Of a DNA stretch of 11,593 nucleotides, positions 6,193 through 11,593 are shown in pieces. The stretch's first letter is position 1. Every line of letters starts with the position of its first letter. Origin of the DNA: Methanobrevibacter sp. (GTDB taxonomy: Archaea > Methanobacteriota > Methanobacteria > Methanobacteriales > Methanobacteriaceae); assembly GCA_030539985.1 (NCBI GenBank), contig JAUNXD010000030.1:1-11593 (forward strand). Direction: 5' to 3'. A program made the position numbers and the translations under genes. Below the pieces are notes generated by a model that did not search any database, was not told the origin of the DNA, and saw only the letters and a program-made list of their open reading frames with translations.

Positions 6193-7596
6193 TTAATATG
6201 CATTCGGATTTTTCTTCAATGCAGTTTTAATCATTATTGCTAAGTCCAAACCCATATGCCAATTTTCTACGTACTCAATATCATATTCAATACGTTTTTT
6301 GATTGAAGTGTCACCACGGCAACCATGAATTTGAGCCCAACCTGTCAAGCCCGGTTTTACTTGGTGTTTGACCATATATTTTGGAATGCTTTCCTTGAAC
6401 TGTTCCACAAAGTAAGGTCTTTCAGGTCTTGGACCGACTACACTCATTTCACCTTTCAAAACATTGAAAAACTGTGGCAATTCATCAATACTGGTTTTTC
6501 TAATTAAATCTCCAACCCTGGTTTTTCTCGGGTCATCCCGTGTGGTCCATTCGGATTTTTCCTCACTTGGATCCTGCACTTTCATACTTCGGAACTTATA
6601 CATCATAAATGTTTTACCGTTGTAGCCCATTCTTTCCTGCTTGAATATTATAGGTCCAGGAGATGTCAATTTAATTGCAATAGCCGTAATAATCATTATA
6701 GGTGATGTGATGATAATAGCTATTATTGATATAACATAATCTGATAGATATTTTAAGAACTTATTGAAATCATCATCAAGAGGAACATAACGAATATTGA
6801 TAATTGGAATGTCCTCAATCATGTCGATGGACGGTTGTGCAGGGAAATATCTTATATAATCCGGAATGATTTCCGCCTTAATTCCAACCCGCTCACAGCT
6901 CTCCACCAGCTCATTGATTTTATAATAATACTTTAATGGAATCGCTAAAACAACCCTGTCATACCTGTTTGATTCAAGTATCCTATCTATATCCCTGAAT
7001 GGAGCAATGATTCTGCTTCCTTCAACTTCCATTCCAACATGCTCTGATCTTCCTAAAAAACCGCTTATGACAAAACCGAGATATGGATTTTCACGGATTT
7101 TACGGGCAAATGAAAATGCCAAATCATTGTCACCGACAATCAGAATATGCTTTAGATTCTTATTGTTTACCCTTAGATTCTTTAAGATACCCCTAATGGT
7201 AAACCTTTCAATTATTCCAAAGAATGTGGCTATAATTGCCAGTAAAAATAGCATTATCCTTGAAAAGTCCGGCTGGTTAATGATAAACAGAATAGAAACC
7301 AGGGCGAAAAACGCCAGGATATTAACCTTTATGAGTTGTGTAGCTTCTGAAAAGATATTTTTATATGTTCTACGTGGCTTATACAAACCAAATGCGAAGT
7401 ACAATATCAGATAGACCGGAATAACAGCCAATACTAAAAACAGCAGATAGCTGAAAAAGCCTAAATGCCCTCCGATTGGTCCAAACAATGTTGTTTTAAA
7501 TCTCAGCCAAATTGAACATATTAATGATACAGTAATCACTAAAACATCGATTAAAATTAATAATACATTCAATGCCTTTTGATTTTCCTTTATCAT
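6193..7596 (-). CDS. polyprenyl-phosphate glycosyl-1-phosphate transferase (WcaJ/WbaP-type sugar transferase)
   Basis: This membrane enzyme transfers a sugar-1-phosphate from a nucleotide sugar to a polyprenyl phosphate, the first step of surface-polysaccharide assembly. The 467-aa protein has about four N-terminal membrane segments (residues 10-130), a Rossmann-like central domain starting ILIVGDND (151-158), a membrane helix or re-entrant segment at about 283-310, and the C-terminal catalytic domain. That domain has KQERMGYNGK (319-328), YKFRSMK (333-339), the catalytic-type D371-E372 dyad in TSIDELPQ, GEMSVVGPRPE (382-392) and KPGLTGWAQ (414-422). The domain order and length match the long bacterial-type family. 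AGGTAGT (7607-7601) precedes the ATG by 4 nt. It is the last gene of the cluster, 50 nt behind a glycosyltransferase. The sugar transferred is unknown. Confidence 0.93.
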   Translation of the reverse strand: MIKENQKALNVLLILIDVLVITVSLICSIWLRFKTTLFGPIGGHLGFFSYLLFLVLAVIPVYLILYFAFGLYKPRRTYKNIFSEATQLIKVNILAFFALVSILFIINQPDFSRIMLFLLAIIATFFGIIERFTIRGILKNLRVNNKNLKHILIVGDNDLAFSFARKIRENPYLGFVISGFLGRSEHVGMEVEGSRIIAPFRDIDRILESNRYDRVVLAIPLKYYYKINELVESCERVGIKAEIIPDYIRYFPAQPSIDMIEDIPIINIRYVPLDDDFNKFLKYLSDYVISIIAIIITSPIMIITAIAIKLTSPGPIIFKQERMGYNGKTFMMYKFRSMKVQDPSEEKSEWTTRDDPRKTRVGDLIRKTSIDELPQFFNVLKGEMSVVGPRPERPYFVEQFKESIPKYMVKHQVKPGLTGWAQIHGCRGDTSIKKRIEYDIEYVENWHMGLDLAIMIKTALKKNPNAY

Positions 7597-7646
7597 AATA
7601 ACTACCTATATAGTATATCATTATTATGTATTGTCAAATTGATTAA

Positions 7647-8504
7647 TTAACTTTTCTTTTTAAATAAATTTAAAAATAATTTTAAAAGGCATAAAAGGGC
7701 GATTCCAAAATAGACCCCCCAATTAACTATAAACAATGATTCTTTAGCATGATGCTTTTTATAATAAATGTACATGGCACGGTAAAATTCATAAATGAGT
7801 TTGGATTTTTGCTTTTTGCTGCTTGCACCTTTAAGATGGGTAATTTTAGACTTGCCATAATAAACTATTTTCCAGCCGCCATTTTTAATGCGGTAGCAAA
7901 GGTCAATGTCCTCACCATACATGAAAAAGGTTTCGTCAAGCAAACCTACTTCATCAAGTGCGGATTTTCTCATGAACATGAACGCACCGGTAAGACAGTC
8001 GATTTCATAGACCTCATCGTCAGGAAGATCAGTTAGGTTGTAATTGTCATCCTTGCTTTTGGTCGGAATGTGAAACAGCCTGAAAAATGAATTTTTAACA
8101 TTAGGAAAAGACCTTTTGCATGCCTTGTCCAAATCACCGCCTTCAAGAAGAACCCTGCATCCGCATGCGCCGACATCCTCATGGCTTTCCATGTAATCGT
8201 AAATGTCGTTTAAGGTGTTCTCCCATACTATGGTATCGGAATTCAATAAAAGCTGATATTTTCCGTCAACCTGCCTTAAGGCCTGATTGTTTCCTGCAGC
8301 AAAACCATTGTTCTTTTCAGATGCAATGAATCTTACCTTATCTTTGAAATAATCCTTTAATCTGGAAAGACTGTCATCGGAGGATGCATTATCCACAACC
8401 ACTATTTCCACGCTGAATGGATAGTCATACTCCAGAATAGAATTTATAGTATTTTTTGTAAGCTCAAAGGTTTGATAATTTACGATTACAACTGAAAGGT
8501 CCAT
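7647..8504 (-). CDS. family 2 glycosyltransferase with C-terminal membrane anchor (rhamnosyltransferase-like)
   Basis: This is a GT-A fold, inverting GT2 enzyme of the COG1216 type, which adds a sugar from a nucleotide donor to a growing glycan at the cytoplasmic face. In the 285-aa protein, the strand VVIVNY (5-10) and VVVDNASSDDS (36-46) form the nucleotide-binding core. The N88-S89-D90 motif stands at the metal-binding DxD position and GED (197-199) at the base position. CLTGAFMFMRK (170-180) is typical of the acceptor side. A hydrophobic helix at 260-280, ending in a lysine tail, should hold it at the membrane. A GTG three codons upstream (8513) is in frame, but AGTGAG there serves better as ribosome binding site for the ATG at 8504. 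The gap from the upstream gene is 12 nt. Donor and acceptor are unknown. Confidence 0.88.
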   Translation of the reverse strand: MDLSVVIVNYQTFELTKNTINSILEYDYPFSVEIVVVDNASSDDSLSRLKDYFKDKVRFIASEKNNGFAAGNNQALRQVDGKYQLLLNSDTIVWENTLNDIYDYMESHEDVGACGCRVLLEGGDLDKACKRSFPNVKNSFFRLFHIPTKSKDDNYNLTDLPDDEVYEIDCLTGAFMFMRKSALDEVGLLDETFFMYGEDIDLCYRIKNGGWKIVYYGKSKITHLKGASSKKQKSKLIYEFYRAMYIYYKKHHAKESLFIVNWGVYFGIALLCLLKLFLNLFKKKS

Positions 8505-8516
8505 AAAACTCACTGG

Positions 8517-9476
8517 TTATTTTTTTAAAAATTTAAGAGTGTTGATTATTAATCTGTATTCAATTTTAAAATAGTTTTTTGTATTAGCGGATTTGAACTT
8601 GACCTTATCTGTTTTGCTTCTGGTGGACAGTCCTTCTCGGATTCCTGACAGGTAAGTAGAACCGAACCCTTTTTTGACAAAAAACAGGTATTTGATGAAA
8701 AATCCTAAAAAAAGGAAAATGAAATTGGTAATTTTTAATGGAATAGGAAGGTTTTTATAGACTACCCAAACGTTGTTTCTGGCCGCAAGGCGAACTTTGA
8801 ATTCGTTGTACCTGCTTCCGGATGTTGCACTGCCGATATGATATACGATTGCATCGGGACACATTAAATTCCTGTATCCGTTGATTTTTGACCTTAATGC
8901 CAAATCAACATCCTCCATGTATGCAAAGAAGTTATCGTCGAACATTCCTATTTCAGCCAATAATGACTTTCTATACATTGCGGCTCCCGCACATGCTGAA
9001 AAGATTTCACGAACCTCTCTGAACTCAGCGGAATTGTGGTTTTCTCCTATTTTTTTGGTCCATGCAAGGAGATTATACTCATCACCTACATCATCGATCA
9101 GCTCTTTGTTTTTATATTGAAGCATTTTTGCCTGAACGGAGAAGATTTTATCATCTGAGGATATCAAATCAACCAATGCCTCGATTGAGCCCTCTTTAAC
9201 TTCAGTGTCGTTGTTGAGTGAAAAAATATATTCATATTGCGCTTCCAATATTCCCTGATTGACCGCCGGTGCAAATCCCACGTTTTCTGTGTTCTCAATC
9301 AGCCTTACTGGAAAATTGAATGAATTGCTTTTAATGTATTCCCTGCTTTTATCGGTTGATCCATTATCGACTATAATGACTTCACCAATGCATTTAGAAT
9401 CGTTGTTTAAGGATTCAAAAAAGGTTTTAAGGAATTTTTCTCCATTATAATTTGGCGTAACTACAGAAACTTTCAT
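8517..9476 (-). CDS. family 2 glycosyltransferase (rhamnosyltransferase-like)
   Basis: This second COG1216-type GT2 is 319 aa long. It shows VVTPNYNG (5-12), VIIVDNGSTDKS (33-44), the metal-binding-type motif N88-N89-D90 in SLNNDTEV, SACAGAAMYRK (160-170) and E188-D189 in the MEDVDLALR segment. A hydrophobic stretch (about 245-267) suggests monotopic membrane attachment. A GTG start at 9509 is possible in the same frame but would overlap the previous gene by 28 nt and add eleven residues outside the fold. The ATG at 9476, 5 nt after the upstream TGA, starts right before the first beta strand and is preferred, although it has no clear Shine-Dalgarno sequence and probably relies on translational coupling. 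It resembles the next gene in domain plan, but the two are clearly diverged. Confidence 0.88.
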   Translation of the reverse strand: MKVSVVTPNYNGEKFLKTFFESLNNDSKCIGEVIIVDNGSTDKSREYIKSNSFNFPVRLIENTENVGFAPAVNQGILEAQYEYIFSLNNDTEVKEGSIEALVDLISSDDKIFSVQAKMLQYKNKELIDDVGDEYNLLAWTKKIGENHNSAEFREVREIFSACAGAAMYRKSLLAEIGMFDDNFFAYMEDVDLALRSKINGYRNLMCPDAIVYHIGSATSGSRYNEFKVRLAARNNVWVVYKNLPIPLKITNFIFLFLGFFIKYLFFVKKGFGSTYLSGIREGLSTRSKTDKVKFKSANTKNYFKIEYRLIINTLKFLKK

Positions 9477-9481
9477 GTTAA

Positions 9482-10438
9482 TCAGATTGAATTTTTTAGT
9501 TTTCTCCACATTTTATAATATAGTTTTGGATTTAATAAGAATAACTTTATTTTTAACTTGAATTTGGCATCTCCCTCAAATTTTGATAGCTTTCCAAGCA
9601 AATCCAATTCCTTCATTTTACCCATCACTTCATCAAAATCGTATCCATTGTAAAAAAAGAAATTCATATTTCCGAATATGGCTTTGGGAATTCTTGACTT
9701 GATTATCAAATCCGCAAATTCATTTTTATTGTTTTTTGTGTAAAATTCAGCAATGTCCTCAAATATTTTAACGATTCCGAACCTTCTGTATTCTGTTGTC
9801 TTTATCGCTGAGGACGGATGCTGCACATAGAAGTAGGTTACGGTATTGTTGATGGCTATTTTATCCCCATAATTAAGAGCCTTGTGTGCAAATTCGGTAT
9901 CTTCGCCATAAACAACACCAGGCGTGAATTTAATATTATTGTCTTTGATTATATCTGATTTATACATCAATTGGAAGAAATTGAATGTTATCTGCATGTT
10001 CAGTTCCATCCTGATGAAATCATATGTGGAAATCATATCCTGTGAGTAGGTATCCATATTTGTCAGTTTGCCGTCTTCCTCCTTGGCATATAGCGTCAGG
10101 CTGAAATCTGTCTTGCCGTTGTATAATCTTGAAATGTGATCCTGTGAAATGTGGTCATCTGCATCGACAAAAACCAAATAATCCCCAATCGATTCATCGA
10201 TTGCAATGTTTCTTGCAACGCTTACGCCTGCATTTTCCTGATGGATGATTTTATGTGGGATTTCACAATCAATTAAAGTTTCATTGATGATTTCAAGACT
10301 GTCATCGGTTGAGCCGTCATCGACTATGATAATTTCAAAGCTGTCGAAATCCTGATAAATAATTGAATTTAAAGTTTTACCTATATACTGTGAAGCATTG
10401 TAAACTGGGACAATGACACTTACTTTAATATTATTCAT
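9482..10438 (-). CDS. family 2 glycosyltransferase (capsular polysaccharide type)
   Basis: This 318-aa GT2 enzyme is of the classic processive-looking EpsJ/CpsJ group: VSVIVPVYNAS (6-16), IIIVDDGSTDDS (36-47), the metal-binding DADD (92-95) after YLVFV, and a G-E-D-T-E motif in the middle of the protein at the usual catalytic-base position. The C-terminal part, rich in Lys, Phe and Asn, is not recognisable. No membrane helix is evident; the basic C-terminus may bind the membrane surface. An in-frame ATG at 10453 lies inside the upstream gene. The ATG at 10438 is one base after the upstream TAA and is preceded by GGTGGTAGG (10451-10443), so I chose it. Translation is tightly coupled to the upstream TagF-like gene. 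The sugar is not predictable. Confidence 0.9.
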   Translation of the reverse strand: MNNIKVSVIVPVYNASQYIGKTLNSIIYQDFDSFEIIIVDDGSTDDSLEIINETLIDCEIPHKIIHQENAGVSVARNIAIDESIGDYLVFVDADDHISQDHISRLYNGKTDFSLTLYAKEEDGKLTNMDTYSQDMISTYDFIRMELNMQITFNFFQLMYKSDIIKDNNIKFTPGVVYGEDTEFAHKALNYGDKIAINNTVTYFYVQHPSSAIKTTEYRRFGIVKIFEDIAEFYTKNNKNEFADLIIKSRIPKAIFGNMNFFFYNGYDFDEVMGKMKELDLLGKLSKFEGDAKFKLKIKLFLLNPKLYYKMWRKLKNSI

Positions 10439-10439
10439 T

Positions 10440-11528
10440 TTACCTACCACCATTCAATAGGAAATCAACTATTCTTTCAGATGAATGGCCGTCAATGTCA
10501 TCAAATTGTGTCTTTACAAATTCGGATATTTTGCTTTTATCGAATTTGTCGTTTTCAATCACATCAATCAAATCATCCGAAGTATTGACAATGGGTCCTG
10601 GAACGGTTGTTTTAAAATCATAATAAAATCCACGTTCATTGGCCAGATAATCCTCCAAGTCATATGTGAAAAATACTGTAGGCTTGTTTAATATGGAATA
10701 TTCAATCATTATTGATGAATAATCAGTTATCAAAATATCGCTTATGAGCATTAATTCCTGTTCGCTTTCAAAATTACTGACATCAACGTACTGATCTTTG
10801 GATGAAATGTCATCCTTATGGAAGTTCTTGATCTTTGGATGGAGTCTTAAGGCCAAAACATACTCATTGCCCAGACGATTGTTAAATTCCTCAAGATTCA
10901 GATAATTGAAAACATTGTTGTATTTTTCCTCATCCCTGAAGGTCGGAGCATAAAGGATTATCTTTTTATCGGCTGAAACATTATAATTTTGACAAAATTT
11001 CCTCTTTAATTTATCCAAATCATGATTTTCAAAATAGTAATCCATTCTTGGAAGGCCTAAAGGTTTGATTTTACTTTCAGGCATCTGAAATGCTTCACTA
11101 TAATAGCCTATTATATTTTTTGACGTTACAATTAGATAATCTGTATTTTGGGATATTTTGCTTAATATCTCTCTGCTTTCAATATCAACAGATCCTCCGA
11201 ACTTTTTGGATGCTCCCGGAGCATGCCATAGCTGTATTATATTATTTTCAGCTTTGAAATCCATAAATGCCAGTGGAAAGAAATTGTCATTTAAAAATAT
11301 GTATTTGGAAGCGGCTAATTTTTTAAAGCTTGCAAAAGACAGTTTGTCCTTGTAAAAAAAGTGGAATTCGAAGTTGCCTCTTTTTTCAAATTCCTTTTTG
11401 ATGTAATCCAAATTGCCCTTGAAGGATTCACCTGAATCTATGATAAATGAAATAGAATTATTCTTTACTTTAGTATGCTTAAATAGATTAAATATTAAGC
11501 CATAAAGCTTATGCTTAAGATACGACAT
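10440..11528 (-). CDS. CDP-glycerol glycerophosphotransferase family protein (TagB/TagF-like)
   Basis: This family transfers glycerol-phosphate (or ribitol-phosphate) from a CDP-activated donor to a lipid-linked acceptor or a growing polymer, as in bacterial wall teichoic acid synthesis. The 362-aa protein corresponds to the catalytic domain alone and lacks the extra N-terminal domain of long TagF polymerases. Family motifs are LWHAPG (100-105, with H102), the APTFRD segment (194-199), RLHPK (228-232, with H230), ITDYSS (267-272) followed by MIEYSILNKP, and ANERGFYYD (296-304). H102 and H230 sit where the family keeps its essential histidines. A basic, hydrophobic N-terminus (1-21) may touch the membrane. 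No Shine-Dalgarno sequence precedes the ATG at 11528. Among the visible genes it is the first of the cluster. Whether it is a primase, polymerase or decorating enzyme is unknown. Confidence 0.88.
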   Translation of the reverse strand: MSYLKHKLYGLIFNLFKHTKVKNNSISFIIDSGESFKGNLDYIKKEFEKRGNFEFHFFYKDKLSFASFKKLAASKYIFLNDNFFPLAFMDFKAENNIIQLWHAPGASKKFGGSVDIESREILSKISQNTDYLIVTSKNIIGYYSEAFQMPESKIKPLGLPRMDYYFENHDLDKLKRKFCQNYNVSADKKIILYAPTFRDEEKYNNVFNYLNLEEFNNRLGNEYVLALRLHPKIKNFHKDDISSKDQYVDVSNFESEQELMLISDILITDYSSIMIEYSILNKPTVFFTYDLEDYLANERGFYYDFKTTVPGPIVNTSDDLIDVIENDKFDKSKISEFVKTQFDDIDGHSSERIVDFLLNGGR

Positions 11529-11534
11529 GATAAT

Positions 11535-11593
11535 CTAGTGGAAAAATGCTAATATTCCTGGAAGTGAGTTAAGCATGGCCTGTACACCTAAAA
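11535..11593 (-). CDS. possible C-terminal tail of an upstream gene of the cluster (partial)
   Basis: One minus-strand frame is open from the window edge to TAG at 11537-11535 and would encode 18 residues, mostly hydrophobic, ending in LPGILAFFH. The stop is 6 nt before the TagF-like ATG, much like the 5-nt coupling at 9476-9482 within the same operon, and the TagF-like start lacks its own ribosome binding site. An 18-codon open tail can easily arise by chance, and it conflicts with the plus-strand start described next. I do not recognise the protein. Confidence 0.25.
   Translation of the reverse strand, partial: LGVQAMLNSLPGILAFFH
11575..11593 (+). CDS. possible start of a divergent plus-strand gene (partial)
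   Basis: An ATG at 11575 is preceded by GGAAGTGA (11560-11567) with 7-nt spacing. This is a 7-of-8 match to the ideal GGAGGTGA and one of the strongest ribosome-binding-site candidates in the window. Only six codons (MACTPK) are visible, so the product cannot be named. If it is real, the polysaccharide operon starts at 11528 and shares a very short 46-nt divergent gap with this gene, in which only a weak TATA-like AATATT (11551-11556) is visible. It excludes the minus-strand tail over the same bases. Confidence 0.3.

Noticed and set aside
7007..7414. Plus-strand open frame of 135 codons inside the sugar-phosphate transferase gene
   Set aside because: It is fully antisense to a strongly conserved gene, has no recognisable domain and no ribosome binding site in front, and shows the composition expected of a shadow frame.
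7597..7646. TATA-like sequence (GATATACTATATAG) before the sugar-phosphate transferase as an internal promoter
   Set aside because: The box is too close to the ATG for a start upstream of the clear ribosome binding site AGGTAGT, so a functional promoter here is unlikely; readthrough from the upstream genes is simpler.
7647..9476. The two adjacent COG1216-type glycosyltransferases as a recent tandem duplication
   Set aside because: They share fold motifs but differ nearly everywhere outside them, so they are old paralogues or independent acquisitions rather than a recent duplication.

Overview
This is an AT-rich, gene-dense archaeal window from a hydrogenotrophic methanogen of the order Methanobacteriales. 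Methanobrevibacter is the most likely genus. The evidence is an HdrA subunit of heterodisulfide reductase at the left edge, an archaeal RadA recombinase, a single-chain archaeal RPA, TATA-type promoters and GGTGA/GAGG ribosome binding sites. The genus is an inference from gene content and base composition, not from a database search. From memory, the order hdrA - transporter - radA - RPA resembles the MTH1381-MTH1385 region of Methanothermobacter thermautotrophicus, so the left half looks like conserved core chromosome. Every well-supported gene is on the minus strand.

Region 1 (1-1517): the N-terminal two thirds of hdrA, cut by the left edge, and then a 298-base gene-free stretch. That stretch holds the hdrA ribosome binding site, candidate TATA boxes and an unusual density of palindromes. 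One of these is an inverted repeat with 13-bp arms, and each arm carries a TATA box pointing away from the other. Region 2 (1518-2480): an AEC-family membrane transporter that appears to be expressed from a leaderless promoter, followed by the T-rich terminator of radA.

Region 3 (2481-6192): a replication and repair operon, rpa then radA, separated by 20 nt. RPA is unusually long at 866 aa. It has six repeated OB-fold signatures, a C-terminal four-cysteine zinc ribbon and a tandemly duplicated N-terminal helical module with an exact 69-residue period.

Region 4 (6193-11528): a five-gene surface-polysaccharide cluster. In transcription order it encodes a CDP-glycerol:polyol-phosphate glycerophosphotransferase-like enzyme (TagB/TagF family), three family-2 glycosyltransferases and a membrane polyprenyl-phosphate glycosyl-1-phosphate transferase. 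Gaps of 1, 5, 12 and 50 nt, and translation starts close to upstream stops, point to one operon. The polyprenyl transferase would load the first sugar phosphate onto the lipid carrier, the GT2 enzymes would extend it, and the TagF-like enzyme would add glycerol-phosphate or a related polyol-phosphate. This suggests a capsule-like or teichoic-acid-like surface polymer on a pseudomurein-walled archaeon. The substrates cannot be read from the sequence.

The last 65 bases are ambiguous. A minus-strand reading frame tail and a plus-strand start with a strong ribosome binding site compete for the same bases. I see no rRNA, tRNA, CRISPR array, insertion sequence or obvious frameshifted gene.
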